Of a DNA stretch of 64,000 bases, positions 1 to 9,843 are shown piece by piece. A model generated the notes under the pieces. It was not told where the DNA came from and did no database searches. It saw only the letters and a program-made list of their open reading frames with translations. Where the stretch lies: assembly GCF_016464705.1 (NCBI RefSeq), contig NZ_JAEHOB010000019.1, positions 24,671-88,670 of the forward strand, written 5' to 3'. The position numbers and the translations under genes are program-made. The first letter of the stretch is position 1. Each line of letters starts with the position of its first letter. Source of the DNA: Qaidamihabitans albus. GTDB taxonomy: Bacteria > Actinomycetota > Actinomycetes > Mycobacteriales > Pseudonocardiaceae.

Positions 1-1459
1 CCCCGCCCGTGTCCTGGTGCTGGTCTGCGAGTTACACGCGGCGGCGGTCGTGGTCGGGACAAACTTACCCGCGCTCTGGCATCACGTCACCAACCTGAGT
101 TCGACGTCGACGACGATACCGCCCGCGCCCGGTCGTTCCTGTGGAAGCCGTGTGTACTGCACAAGCAATCCACGTTGCGACGGACATACAGCGACGACTT
201 GGCGGGGGCGCAGCCGGTAGTGCTAACGCCGCAAGCGACGCCCCTTAACTCGGGACCTCCACCTCCATCCGCTTCGCGCAATGCTTGATGGACAGATCCC
301 GCCTTCGATGGCCAGTCGGCGACTCGTAGGTCACCGCGCTGACGGAACTTCTTCTCCACGCTGGAGATCCAGCATGTGCGGCGCCACCCGGACCGCTCGG
401 CAGCGAGCGCGTCGAGGCAAGCCACCCCACGGCGCCTGCCACGACGCCGCGCACCCGTGGGCGACGTGTCGTCCCGACCGCCGGGCCAGCGTCTCCAAGA
501 CCGGCACCGTAAGCGTCGCGGTGACGAGGCCCCGCACCGGCGGCAACCCGACGGACAGCAGACCCCTGCCGCACATGTAGCGGCCATATATGCGTTGTCC
601 AGGCGTTGAGGACAAGCAGCACGACGGGGAGCGTCAGGTTCAGCCGCACCAGGACCGAGATGAACACCAGCATCAGCAGCTGACGAAGAACGCGCCGAAT
701 GCCTGCCGGGGGAGCGGGGCGAAACGACTCCAGTTGGTCTGCATGCCGCCGTTCGACGAACGGCCGACGACGATCGTCACGGCGGTCGCCCACGGCACGG
801 CCAAGGCCGATTCCGCCGCCGCGAGGCCGAGAGCCCGCCCGCCTCATCGAGGCGCGCACCCGCACCGGTGGTGGAACGCTCGTCGGCGCGGCTGGGCAGG
901 AATCATCGGGCGCCGTCAGAAACAGGAAGTTGACTAAGATGATCAGTGTAATTCACGCGGAGTCGCGTAGCACCTACGGCGAGCGCATCCGGGTTACCCG
1001 GCTCAGCGAAGTAGGCCTGCAAGGTGTCTCCCGCCACCAGCACGGACACGCACCCGCCCGGCTGTTTGTCACTGAGGGGATCTAGTTTAGCGCCGCTTCA
1101 CCGTGACCGCACGGGACCGGTTGTGGCGGACCGATACCACTAGGTATCCAGAAGGGGGGCAAGCTCTAGGGTGCCGCGGTGCTGGATGCCTACGCCGTCG
1201 GACGATCTGGTGGGTCGCCAAACGCCAGACGACTGAGTTCGCCACAGGTGCTCTCGGCATAGCACTGCTGCGGCGACCTCCTAGCCTTGCAGTTCTTCCG
1301 CTGCGCAAACTTGCTGCCGCACTTCCCTTGCGATCGGCTTCCCGGCCTTGGAGTACTACGACGGCTGAGCCTGACAGGACACCTACCTCCGGCAGACGAC
1401 CGAAGTCGTTGTCTTACGGCGATTAGCGCTCGACAGCCGCCACCACCGAATCGTCATGG
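1..1459. other. Leading stretch with no confident gene
   Basis: All reading frames here are short, Arg-rich and overlapping, and none shows a recognisable domain or a sensible ribosome binding site. The minus strand around positions 570-690 can encode a short hydrophobic run, which could be a remnant of a membrane protein broken by frameshifts, but I cannot assign a family. The only stretch with a family resemblance is the possible IS3 scrap listed separately at 939-1085. The region lies downstream of the minus-strand catabolic operon ending at 1460, and decay beside a mobile-element scrap is a reasonable reading. Confidence 0.5.
939..1085 (+). pseudogene. Possible IS3-family OrfB transposase fragment
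   Basis: The 48-residue frame opens with IHAESRSTYG, which resembles the I-x(2)-ESRGTYG segment of the helix-turn-helix-like N-terminal part of IS3-family OrfB transposases. The similarity fades within about 20 residues, and no DDE catalytic domain, OrfA or inverted repeats can be seen nearby. If real it is a small internal scrap of a decayed insertion sequence. The match is short and could be chance. Confidence 0.28.
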
Positions 1460-3166
1460 TCATTCCTGTGGGAAAATCGCGAAGTAGTGCTCGCGTGTCT
1501 GCTTGAGCCTCACGCGGGCTACGCGAGCGTCGACGACGGCGGGTACGCCACCTGCGTTGGCCTTCAGCGCACGGTGAAGCGCTGGCCCTACCTCGGCAGG
1601 TTCATCGACCGTCTCGCCGTGAGCACCGCAGGAGCGCGCCAAAGCCGCGAAGTCTGGTTGGAAGGAGAACTCTGTGTCCACGATCCGATCGTCGTAAGCG
1701 TGGTGCTGCAGATCCCAGATCGAACCGAGAGCTCCGTCGTCCAGGATGCACCAGGTGACTCCGAGCTGGTGGTCTGTCGCCGTCGGCAGCGTGGCCATGG
1801 ACATCTGGAAGGATCCGTCGCCCACGAAGCAGAGAGCCGGTCGGTGCGGATGGACCATCTTCGCCGCGAGGATCCCGCTGGCGGCGAAGCCCATCCCGTA
1901 GAAGCTGGACGGGACGACGGTCGACCGGGCTTCGTAGACCTCGAAGTACGGGAAAGCGCCAGCAATGTGCTGGGCCAGCGCCCCGACGTCGAATCCGACA
2001 ATGCTGTCGCGTGGGAAGACCTGCCGCGCCTCCCGGATTACCCTGACCGGGTGGATCGGTATCTCGTTACTCGCGGCCATCGTGGCGATTTCCTGGCGCA
2101 GGATGTCCAGCTGCTGTCTGCTCAACGACAGCTCGCTCTCGCGGGTGTTGCGCTTGCCGACATCCACCTCGAGCTTCTCCAGAACCTGCTCGACGGCCCT
2201 GCCGACGTCGGCGACTATGGGCAGCTGGGTTGGTACGCTTCGGCCGAGCTCCTCGGGGTCCACGTCAACCTGGATATAGGTCGCGCCGCTCGCAGGCAGG
2301 GCTCCGGGGTGCCAGTTCGTCTCCATCTCCTCGAAACGTGTTCCGAGTCCGAGGACGACGTCCGCTTCCTGGAGCAGTCGCTTGGAGACGGGGTTCCGGT
2401 GCGCGCCCAGGCCTCCCGCCGCCAGCGGATGGTCGTCCGGTAGCGACCCGCGACCCGCGAGGCTCGTCAGCACGGGGGCGCACATCACCTCCGCGATACG
2501 TCGCACGACATCCGTGGCCTCGGAGGCCAGGACACCACCTCCCGCGACGATGAGCGGCCGGTCGGCCGCTCCGAGTAGCCGCGCTGCTTTGGAGACGACT
2601 GCCGGGTCAGCTCCTACGCGCGACGGACGCCCGACAGGTATACGTTCTCGCGGTTCCACCTCTTGGGCTAGGAGGTCACGGGGGATGTCTACGAGGACGG
2701 GTCCGGGCTTGCCACTGCGAGCGATGACGAAAGCCTGTCGGACGATGTCGGCCAGCAGGTCCGCACGATCCGCGCGAACCGACCACTTTGTCACCGGTGC
2801 GAAGATCTTGTCGGTGGAGACCTCCTGGCTGGCGCCGCGATACGCCGTTTCGGTGGAACCACGTCCGGCCAGGACCAGCATCGGAAGAGCTCCGACGTAG
2901 GCCTCGGTGACAGCGGTCAGCGTGTTGGTAAGGCCTGGACCAGCCGTGACGAGGACGACTCCGGGCTCACCGGTGAGCTGGGCGTGTGCTGCGGCCATCG
3001 AGGCAGCTGTGTGCTCGTGGCGCACCAGCACGCTCCTGATGCCTTCGGTCCGTGCGACCGCATCGAGAATGCCGAGTATGTGGCCTCCCGGCATGCCGTA
3101 GACGTGGGTCGTCCCTTCCCCTCGGAGGACGTTGACAATGGATTGGCCGCTGCTGATGGATGACAC
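1460..3166 (-). CDS. Acetolactate-synthase-like ThDP-dependent enzyme (copy 1)
   Basis: This is a cytoplasmic thiamine-diphosphate enzyme of the acetolactate synthase/benzoylformate decarboxylase superfamily, 568 aa, with the usual PYR, central and PP domains. Glu51 in the RHEH segment is the cofactor-activating glutamate, and a GDGSF motif starts the C-terminal ThDP/Mg site. The residues that usually complete that site (N-x-E in acetolactate synthase) read DDG here, whereas the paralogue at 20195 has NDE. I start at GTG 3166 because AGGAG lies 5 nt upstream; a longer frame to 3232 would overlap the preceding ALDH gene. It is the last gene of the TRAP/flavoprotein operon. The family covers 2-oxoacid decarboxylation and carboligation or its reversal; the actual substrate is unknown. 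Its position next to an aromatic-type ALDH suggests cleavage or decarboxylation of an aromatic 2-oxoacid or acyloin (inference). Confidence 0.85.
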   Translation of the reverse strand: MSSISSGQSIVNVLRGEGTTHVYGMPGGHILGILDAVARTEGIRSVLVRHEHTAASMAAAHAQLTGEPGVVLVTAGPGLTNTLTAVTEAYVGALPMLVLAGRGSTETAYRGASQEVSTDKIFAPVTKWSVRADRADLLADIVRQAFVIARSGKPGPVLVDIPRDLLAQEVEPRERIPVGRPSRVGADPAVVSKAARLLGAADRPLIVAGGGVLASEATDVVRRIAEVMCAPVLTSLAGRGSLPDDHPLAAGGLGAHRNPVSKRLLQEADVVLGLGTRFEEMETNWHPGALPASGATYIQVDVDPEELGRSVPTQLPIVADVGRAVEQVLEKLEVDVGKRNTRESELSLSRQQLDILRQEIATMAASNEIPIHPVRVIREARQVFPRDSIVGFDVGALAQHIAGAFPYFEVYEARSTVVPSSFYGMGFAASGILAAKMVHPHRPALCFVGDGSFQMSMATLPTATDHQLGVTWCILDDGALGSIWDLQHHAYDDRIVDTEFSFQPDFAALARSCGAHGETVDEPAEVGPALHRALKANAGGVPAVVDARVARVRLKQTREHYFAIFPQE

Positions 3167-3189
3167 GGGCACTCCTGGGCTACGGGTCG

Positions 3190-4647
3190 TCAGAATGGGT
3201 AGGGGGCGATTTGTGGTCGCGCCGTCAACCACTGCGTCTCGGTGAAGGCCTCGATGTTCGCCGTAGGTCCGCCGAAGCGGGAGCCGGTGCCGGAGGCACC
3301 CACTCCACCGAAAGGCACGTTCGCCTCGTCCGCGACGGTCTGCTCGTTGATGTGCACGATTCCCGAGGGCACGGAGTCGGCGATCTCCATGGCTGTTCCC
3401 ACGTCACCGAGGATGCCGAGCGACAGCCCGTACTCGCTGCGGCGTGCCAGTCCAATTGCCTCCTCGTGGGACGAGAACGGGACGACCGGGGCCACCGGCC
3501 CGAAGACCTCCTCCGTGTAGGCGGGCATTGATGGCTCCATCTGCGCGAGCACGGTGGGCCGGTAGAAGGGGCCTTCAAACGTACCTCCGGCAGCCAAGCG
3601 CGCCCCCGCCTCGACCGTGGACTTGACGATTCGGTGGATGCGTGCCACCTGCTTCTCGTCGATGATCGGGCCCAGTGCGACCTCGCCGCGGTGCGGATCG
3701 CCGACGGGGAGGTGGGACGCCGTCGAAGCCAGCGCTTCGACGTATGCGTCGTGCATGCTTTCGTGGACGAGATGCCGGCCCGTCGTCATGCAGATCTGGC
3801 CCTGATGCATAAACGACCCGAAGGCGCCGGCGCTTGTCGCACGCTCCAGGTCCGCACCAGGGAGCACGATGAGCGCGTTGTTACCCCCGAGCTCGAGGTG
3901 TGCCCGCTTCAGGTGCTTCCCCGCTAGCTCACCGACCGCCTGTCCGGCCGCTGTCGACCCGGTGAATGAGACGACGCGGACCTCTGGCGTCGTCACGAGA
4001 GCCTGCCCGATGTCAGCCCCGCCGGGCAGCATCTGAAGGAGACCCGGCGGAAGTCCTGCCTCCTCGAAGACCCGCATGAGGGTCACCCCGCCACAGACCG
4101 CTGTGCGGGGGTCCGGCTTGAGCAGCACGGCATTGCCGAGGGCAAGCGCCGGAGCCACGGAGCGGATCGATAGGATCAGCGGGAAGTTGAAGGGCGCGAT
4201 CACGGAGACGACGCCGACTGGGCGACGACGTGCCATGCTCCAGCGCGGCTCCGTGCTGGGCAGCACGTCGCCCATCGGGTGTGACGGAAGGGCAGCGGCC
4301 TCGAAACACTCCTGGGCTGCGATGTGCGTCTCCAGCCCGGCCTTGGGCCCGATCGAGCCCGCCTCCCGAATGAGCCATTCTTGAACCTCACCCGAGTGTA
4401 CGTTCCACAGGTCACCCGCCCGGCGTAGCACCGCCGCCCTCTCGTCGTAGGGCGTGTTCTGCCACGCGTGTTGCGCCTTCGCGGCCTTGGCTGCCGCCTC
4501 GGCGACGTCCTCGGTGGTGGCGGTGCCCACCCTGCCGATGATGTTCCCGGTGGCGGGCTCCCGCACCTGCCACGGCTCACCCCGCCCTGGACGCCATCCG
4601 TCGACGTAGATGTCGCTGGTCCAGACCTGTCCGTCGAGCAGAGTCAT
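3190..4647 (-). CDS. Aldehyde dehydrogenase, benzaldehyde/vanillin dehydrogenase-like
   Basis: An NAD(P)-dependent aldehyde dehydrogenase of 485 aa, normal for the family. Visible elements are the cofactor-binding APFNFP segment near residue 151, the general-base Glu252 in LELGG and the nucleophile Cys286 in QGQICMT. The order and wording of these motifs are close to benzaldehyde/vanillin dehydrogenases (XylC/Vdh-like), which oxidise aromatic aldehydes to acids. The start has a strong AGGAGG site 9 nt upstream. It sits between two flavoproteins that could generate an aromatic aldehyde and the ThDP enzyme, 23 nt from the latter, so it is probably co-transcribed. The exact aldehyde cannot be read from sequence. 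Confidence 0.9.
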   Translation of the reverse strand: MTLLDGQVWTSDIYVDGWRPGRGEPWQVREPATGNIIGRVGTATTEDVAEAAAKAAKAQHAWQNTPYDERAAVLRRAGDLWNVHSGEVQEWLIREAGSIGPKAGLETHIAAQECFEAAALPSHPMGDVLPSTEPRWSMARRRPVGVVSVIAPFNFPLILSIRSVAPALALGNAVLLKPDPRTAVCGGVTLMRVFEEAGLPPGLLQMLPGGADIGQALVTTPEVRVVSFTGSTAAGQAVGELAGKHLKRAHLELGGNNALIVLPGADLERATSAGAFGSFMHQGQICMTTGRHLVHESMHDAYVEALASTASHLPVGDPHRGEVALGPIIDEKQVARIHRIVKSTVEAGARLAAGGTFEGPFYRPTVLAQMEPSMPAYTEEVFGPVAPVVPFSSHEEAIGLARRSEYGLSLGILGDVGTAMEIADSVPSGIVHINEQTVADEANVPFGGVGASGTGSRFGGPTANIEAFTETQWLTARPQIAPYPF

Positions 4648-4831
4648 GGGAATGACCTCCTGATGTGTATGCTTGTCCGCCGCGCGGCCTGGTCGGACGT
4701 CGGTTCGATCCGCTCACCAGTCGGCGGAATTCTTGACCTCTTCGCGGACCGTCCAGGTCTGCGAGCGCAGCGCGGTTCTGGGCGAGCACCTCGAAACAAC
4801 GTCGCCTGGTCGGTCACCGTCTTTGACGCGC

Positions 4832-6421
4832 TCACAAGATTCCCTGCTTGCCCGGAGAGAGGATGCCCGCGGGGTCGAGGGCGTACTTGATCCGGTTGTT
4901 GAACCGGCTCAAAGCGTGGTGGCCGAAGTCGAAGAGGTGGGCGACCTCGTCCATGACGTCCAAGTGCGACCGGTACGGCGCATACCCGTGCTCGGCTCCG
5001 GTCTTGATGAGCGTGCGCAGGAAGGTCTTCGCCGCCGCGACCGCTTCCGCGTCTTCGGTGTCGTACCAGAGCATGCTGATCGTCGTGAAGCTACGGGCAC
5101 TGATCATGAGCGACGCGGAGAGGTCCATGCCGGCCTCCAAATAGCAACGCTGGAGCATCGTCACCACCCGTTCCGCTTCAGGCCCTGTCGTGGGGGCCAC
5201 CGGTGAGTAGTCAAGATGGCCTGCGACCGAGGCGTCCTCCCATCGCACGTTCTCCAACAGGGTCAGGCTGGGTACCCCCGCCTGCACTGCCGCACATTGG
5301 TGCCGGAGGGCCTTGAGCGCATCGCTCGGCTTCTGGGTGCTGCCCAGGGTATCTTCGCCAAGTTCGGTCGGAACGGACGCGCCGTCGAAGAGACGGCCTT
5401 CGACTCTTGCGTCAGGGATCTCACCGAATGTCCGCTCACAGACGCCGAAGTTGGCGTTCACGACCTCGCGGCGGCCGTACAGGGCGAATCTCATGAACCA
5501 TCGACCGCAGTCGAGCTGGCTCGCCATCTCGTCGAGTCCCTCGTCGGGGATCGAGCCCTCACCGGTGTACCAGTACTCGCGCCCCACGCCCCCGAAGGCC
5601 CTGGCGATGCGCAAGGTGTTGTAGATGATGGGCGAGTTCTGCAAGGTGCTGTCCAACAGCAGCTTGCGCGTGAGGTCGACGAGAGCGGGCAGGTCTTCTT
5701 CTCGCTCGATGCGCACGTCACAGGACATGAACACCTCGGGACGCGGCGTCAGCCAGACACCCATCTTCGTGACGATGCCGAAGTTCGACTGCATGAAAAG
5801 CCCATCCGCCGACGGCCCGAACCCGCGCTTGGCGTGGTACGAAGCGCGATTGCCCTCCATGGCGCCCATGCCGGTGCGCAGTACCGTTCCGTCGGCGAGC
5901 ACTACTTCCATGCCGCACTGACGCATGGGGTGATCTCCGAGGGGGGTGAAGCCCACCCCGTGTTCGAGCGTGTTCCCGACGACACTTCCCCACCCGAGAT
6001 CTGGGATGGAAGGCCAAAGGGTGTGGCCGCGCTCACCGAGCGCCTCGTACAGGTCGAAGAACCGGACACCTGGCTCGACCACGGCGTAGGCCGACTCCTC
6101 GTTGACCTCCAGGATCCGGTTCATCCGACGCAGCGATACGAGGACCGCATGTGCAGTGGCACTGGCCGGTCCGCCGTAGCCGTAGTTGCGGCCCGTCGAG
6201 AAGGACCACAACGGGACCTTGTGGACACCCGCTGCGCGGACGATTGCTTGCACCTCCTCGGTGGAAGCGGGGCTCACGACGGCTAAGGGCTTGCGACGGT
6301 GGGTGCCCCGGTAGTCATACGGGTCGCGCCAGTCCTCGAGCTCCTTCTCGGAGCTCTCGACGTTGTCGATGCCCACGATTTCGGCCAGCGCAGGGATGAA
6401 GGCATGACGGTTCGGACTCAT
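4832..6421 (-). CDS. VAO/4-cresol-dehydrogenase family FAD oxidoreductase (copy 1)
   Basis: A 529-aa flavoprotein of the vanillyl-alcohol oxidase/p-cresol methylhydroxylase family. The N-terminal PCMH-type FAD domain shows STGRNYGYGG and PDLGWGS, followed by the family signature LFMQSNFGIVTKMG; the C-terminal substrate cap carries a YR pair (PYRSHLDVMDE), matching the Tyr-Arg that binds the phenolate in VAO, and the usual LSPGKQG end. Family members oxidise or hydroxylate the benzylic carbon of 4-alkylphenols or 4-hydroxybenzyl alcohols. The start at 6421 overlaps the stop of the upstream paralogue by one base (TGATG), so translation is coupled; a longer in-frame extension to 6550 lies inside that gene and is not likely used. 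Whether it is an oxidase or a cytochrome-linked dehydrogenase is open, since no cytochrome subunit is nearby. Confidence 0.88.
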   Translation of the reverse strand: MSPNRHAFIPALAEIVGIDNVESSEKELEDWRDPYDYRGTHRRKPLAVVSPASTEEVQAIVRAAGVHKVPLWSFSTGRNYGYGGPASATAHAVLVSLRRMNRILEVNEESAYAVVEPGVRFFDLYEALGERGHTLWPSIPDLGWGSVVGNTLEHGVGFTPLGDHPMRQCGMEVVLADGTVLRTGMGAMEGNRASYHAKRGFGPSADGLFMQSNFGIVTKMGVWLTPRPEVFMSCDVRIEREEDLPALVDLTRKLLLDSTLQNSPIIYNTLRIARAFGGVGREYWYTGEGSIPDEGLDEMASQLDCGRWFMRFALYGRREVVNANFGVCERTFGEIPDARVEGRLFDGASVPTELGEDTLGSTQKPSDALKALRHQCAAVQAGVPSLTLLENVRWEDASVAGHLDYSPVAPTTGPEAERVVTMLQRCYLEAGMDLSASLMISARSFTTISMLWYDTEDAEAVAAAKTFLRTLIKTGAEHGYAPYRSHLDVMDEVAHLFDFGHHALSRFNNRIKYALDPAGILSPGKQGIL

Positions 6422-7998
6422 CAACGCTCCTCCCGCTCGGTGCGAAGCCGTGCAGGCCAGACGCCTTGCTTGCCCGGGGCGAGCACACCGTTGGGGTCCA
6501 GCGCATCTTTCAAGCGCTCGTAGAAGCGCATCTGTGCGTGTTCGTTCCACGAGAAGGTGGCGGCGATCTCGTCCATCATCGCAATGTGGCCGCGGTACTC
6601 ACCGTAGCCGCTGTCAGCGGCGTCCGACACCAGCTGTTTGGCCAGGGCGAGGACGTTTTCGCGCTCGGGGGCCGATTCGGTATCGAAGAGGAACGTCGCG
6701 ATGTGCCGGATCTCGCGATTTCCGAAGATAAAGCTGGAGAAGTAGTTGTGGCCGTATTGCCGACACCTCGCGTTCATGGACTGGTACTGTTGCCACGCGT
6801 CGGCGCCTTTCATCGGCAGTATGGGCGAAACGTCGATGTGCCCCCCGTTGGGGATCCATTCGAGCAGCTTGAGCTCGTTGAGGTTGGGCTGTCCTGTCAT
6901 GACCTGCTGCCGGCTGCGCAGTACCCCGCCTTCGGGCCCCGGCCGGTCCTCCGGCAGGTAGAGCCGGGCTCCGGGGATCACCGAGTACGCGGACGCGATC
7001 TTGTCCAGGGAGGCCTGCATCTCCACTTCGTCGCCGTACACCGCGGCGTAGAGGTTCCAGTAGCCCAAATCAAGGCGGTCCTGCATCTCCCGGATGCCCC
7101 CGGGGGTGACCGGCCCCTCTTCGGAGTACAGCTGCTCCTTGCTGAGCATCGTGGCGGCGTCGAAGAGCACGTGGCGGACTGTGCACTGGTTCCGTATGAC
7201 ACCGCCGAGTTTCAGTTCACGCACGATGTCGACACACTGCTCCAGATCCTCCTCCCGGGGAACGCCGACCATGAAAACCTTGGCCCCGCCCGGGTTCTTC
7301 ATGAGCCAGATACCGATCTTGGTGACGATTCCCAGGTTGGACTGGCTGAACAGCCCGTCGACGTAAGGGCCGAAGCCGTACTTGTACGCACCCCACGTGT
7401 TGTTGCCCTCGATGCCTCCCATCCCCGTGCGCAGTAGGTCGCCCTCGGGCAGGACGACCTCCATTCCGCAGATGTGCCCGAAGTGGTCGCCGTAGGGCGT
7501 GAAGCCGACTCCGCGCTCGAGGGCGTTGCCGAGGACGCTGCCCCACCCGAGGTCGGCGGTGTCCACCCAGAGCTCGGAACCGATCTCGCGGAGATGCGCG
7601 TGCAGGTCGAGGTATGAGACGCCCGGCTCGACAAGGGCGTAGCCCAGCTCCTCGTCGACCTCAAGGACGCGGTTCATGGAGCCGAGGTCGACGACGACGG
7701 CTCCCGCCATGCGGGGGGCCGAGCCGCCGTACGCGTTGTTGCGTCCGGTGGAGATTGGTGACAGGGCGACGATGTGCCGATTGGCGATCCGCACGATCTC
7801 CTGTACGTCTTCAGCCGACGTCGGTCGAACGGCACCTCCGGGGGCGAACTGGGCATCGTCCTCCACCTTGTACGGGTCTATGTAGCGTGCGGCGGCCTCT
7901 TCCTGGCCGAGTACGTTGTCGTCTCCCAGCAGATCGCGCATCTCGCCGAGCGCGTTGGCGAGCCCACGGTTGTGCGAGCGGGTGGTCTGAACGGTCAC
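6421..7998 (-). CDS. VAO/4-cresol-dehydrogenase family FAD oxidoreductase (copy 2)
   Basis: A 525-aa paralogue of the next gene, with the same architecture: STGRNNAYGG and ADLGWGS in the FAD domain, LFSQSNLGIVTKIG in the middle, and a C-terminal YR pair (EYRGHIAMMDE) followed by LAPGKQG. The start is GTG 7998 with GGAGG six bases upstream. It ends in a TGATG junction with copy 1. Two adjacent, coupled members suggest either a hetero-oligomer or successive oxidation of two related substrates (for example alkylphenol, then alcohol); this is inference. No heme motif is present in either protein, and the electron acceptor could therefore be oxygen. Confidence 0.88.
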   Translation of the reverse strand: MTVQTTRSHNRGLANALGEMRDLLGDDNVLGQEEAAARYIDPYKVEDDAQFAPGGAVRPTSAEDVQEIVRIANRHIVALSPISTGRNNAYGGSAPRMAGAVVVDLGSMNRVLEVDEELGYALVEPGVSYLDLHAHLREIGSELWVDTADLGWGSVLGNALERGVGFTPYGDHFGHICGMEVVLPEGDLLRTGMGGIEGNNTWGAYKYGFGPYVDGLFSQSNLGIVTKIGIWLMKNPGGAKVFMVGVPREEDLEQCVDIVRELKLGGVIRNQCTVRHVLFDAATMLSKEQLYSEEGPVTPGGIREMQDRLDLGYWNLYAAVYGDEVEMQASLDKIASAYSVIPGARLYLPEDRPGPEGGVLRSRQQVMTGQPNLNELKLLEWIPNGGHIDVSPILPMKGADAWQQYQSMNARCRQYGHNYFSSFIFGNREIRHIATFLFDTESAPERENVLALAKQLVSDAADSGYGEYRGHIAMMDEIAATFSWNEHAQMRFYERLKDALDPNGVLAPGKQGVWPARLRTEREER

Positions 7999-8044
7999 GC
8001 GGGTCCTCCGGGACGGGTTGTTCGTAGTGACGAGGTTGGTTCTG

Positions 8045-9322
8045 CTACGTCAGTGCAAGGGACAGTGGCGGAATGAACAGGATCGCGACGACGCCGACGA
8101 TCATCATGACGATGAGCGGGAGCGCCGGACGAACGACTGATGTGAAGCTGGTCTGTCCGACCTGCGCCGCGACGAAGAGACCCACCCCTAGCGGGGGGGT
8201 CAGCATCCCGATGGACAGGGCCGCAATCATGAATACCCCGAAGTGCACTGGGTCCATACCCATGGCCACCGCCACAGGCAGGAGGATGGGCGTGCTGATG
8301 ATCAGCGCTGCGGACGCCTCCATAAACATGCCGACCACGAGGAAGAAGACCAGCATCAGCAGCAGCGTCACGGCGCCCGACAGAGGCGACGACTCGAAGG
8401 CCTGGGCGATCGAGTACGGCACCCGCTGGAGCGTGAGCCAGATGCTGAAGAACGATGCCACGGCGATGATGAAGAGCAGGGCGCCGGTGACGACCACGGT
8501 CGAGTTGAGAATCTCCCCGATCCTGCGCCATGTCAGCTGCCGATAGACCACGGCGCTCACGAGGAAGCCGTAGAGCGCGGCCACCGCAGCCGCCTCAGTG
8601 GGCGTGAAGACGCCACCGTAGATTCCGCCGAGGACGATCAGCGGCATTCCCAGAGCCAGCACGGCGTGTCGCACCGAGGCCACGAGCCCAGCGACGTCCG
8701 ACCGTTCGTCGATCTGGAGGTTCTGCTCGCTCGTGCGCCGAGCGCGCAGCCAGACCACGACCATCAGGGTGAGACCGATGAAGATTCCGGGAAGGATCCC
8801 CGCGATGAACAGCTCACCGACCGACACGCTCGCTGTGACGCCGTAGAGAACCATCGGGACACTGGGCGGGATCATCGCGCCCAGCGTCCCGCCGGCTGCC
8901 TGGACCGCCGAGGAAAACTCCCGGTTCCATCCGGCCTTGACCATCGCCGGGATCATGATCGACCCGATCGCGACAGTGGTGGCGATGGCCGACCCGGACA
9001 GAGCTGCGAAGAACATGGCGGCAAGAATTGAGACGTAGCCCAAGCCTCCACGGAGGTGTCCGACGAGCGCGCGCGCCAGCTTCACGAGCCGGTCAGACAT
9101 GCCGCCGTGCTCCATCACCTTTCCTGCCAGCACAAACAGTGGAATTGCCAGTACCGGGAACTGACTCAGGGACGACGTCATCGACTGCGGGAGCCGGCTG
9201 ACCGGCATGCCGGTAATCGCCGCCACCACCACGGTGGAGAGGCCGATCGAGACCGGGATCGGAACGCCGATCAGGAACAGGACGAGCAGGCAGCCGACGA
9301 GCACCAGCACCATTTCGGTCAT
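8045..9322 (-). CDS. dctM: TRAP transporter large permease DctM
   Basis: The 425-aa integral membrane protein is the large subunit of a tripartite ATP-independent periplasmic-type (TRAP) transporter, which moves organic acids with a sodium gradient. About twelve hydrophobic segments are visible, together with family hallmarks such as SGSAIATTVAIGSIMIPAM and AMIPPSVPMV. The start at ATG 9322 has GAGGAG seven bases upstream and overlaps the DctQ stop by four bases (ATGA). A longer reading in the same frame is antisense-rich and rejected. Together with the adjacent binding protein and small permease it forms a complete uptake system for the substrate of the downstream flavoproteins. Confidence 0.93.
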   Translation of the reverse strand: MTEMVLVLVGCLLVLFLIGVPIPVSIGLSTVVVAAITGMPVSRLPQSMTSSLSQFPVLAIPLFVLAGKVMEHGGMSDRLVKLARALVGHLRGGLGYVSILAAMFFAALSGSAIATTVAIGSIMIPAMVKAGWNREFSSAVQAAGGTLGAMIPPSVPMVLYGVTASVSVGELFIAGILPGIFIGLTLMVVVWLRARRTSEQNLQIDERSDVAGLVASVRHAVLALGMPLIVLGGIYGGVFTPTEAAAVAALYGFLVSAVVYRQLTWRRIGEILNSTVVVTGALLFIIAVASFFSIWLTLQRVPYSIAQAFESSPLSGAVTLLLMLVFFLVVGMFMEASAALIISTPILLPVAVAMGMDPVHFGVFMIAALSIGMLTPPLGVGLFVAAQVGQTSFTSVVRPALPLIVMMIVGVVAILFIPPLSLALT

Positions 9323-9843
9323 GTGGTCTCCTCGATTGCGCGCGTCGTAACGCCCCGTCCGAAGACAGCGGTATCCACAACGTTCAGCACCGACAGCGCC
9401 GCACCGACCACGAGTGCTGCGTAGTTGTAGCCCATGGGGAGGCCCATGGCAGGGGATGTCTGCAACATGGTCGCCTGCATTAGTTGCCATGCCGTCACCA
9501 GCAAGATGTAGAGGAAGTAGACAGTGACGAGTCCGACCACCACCTCGACCACTCGCCTCGTCCGCGGAGGAAGCTTCGCGATAACGACGTCGACGACGAT
9601 CTGCTTGCGCTGAGCGAACGCCAAGGAGATCCCGAGGCTCACGGTCCAGAGCAGCAGCAGCAGTGTTGCCTCCGTGGTCCAGACCAGCGACAAGCCGATC
9701 AGCGACCTCATTGCGATCTGCAGGCAGACCAGGATGACGATGGCCGTTATTGCCAGGCCGGCGAGAACCGCACAGACCAGGTTCACCGCCCGGACAATGC
9801 GCCGCCACAGCCGGTTGGCCATGAGCACCAACCTTGCCGACAT
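9319..9843 (-). CDS. dctQ: TRAP transporter small permease DctQ
   Basis: A 174-aa protein with four predicted membrane segments, the expected size and topology of the DctQ small subunit that links the binding protein to the DctM channel. The second and third segments carry the typical SLVWTTEATLLLLLW region. Its ATG directly abuts the TGA of dctP (no intervening base), and its stop overlaps dctM by four bases, so the three TRAP genes are translationally coupled. Substrate is set mainly by DctP and cannot be read here. Confidence 0.9.
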   Translation of the reverse strand: MSARLVLMANRLWRRIVRAVNLVCAVLAGLAITAIVILVCLQIAMRSLIGLSLVWTTEATLLLLLWTVSLGISLAFAQRKQIVVDVVIAKLPPRTRRVVEVVVGLVTVYFLYILLVTAWQLMQATMLQTSPAMGLPMGYNYAALVVGAALSVLNVVDTAVFGRGVTTRAIEETT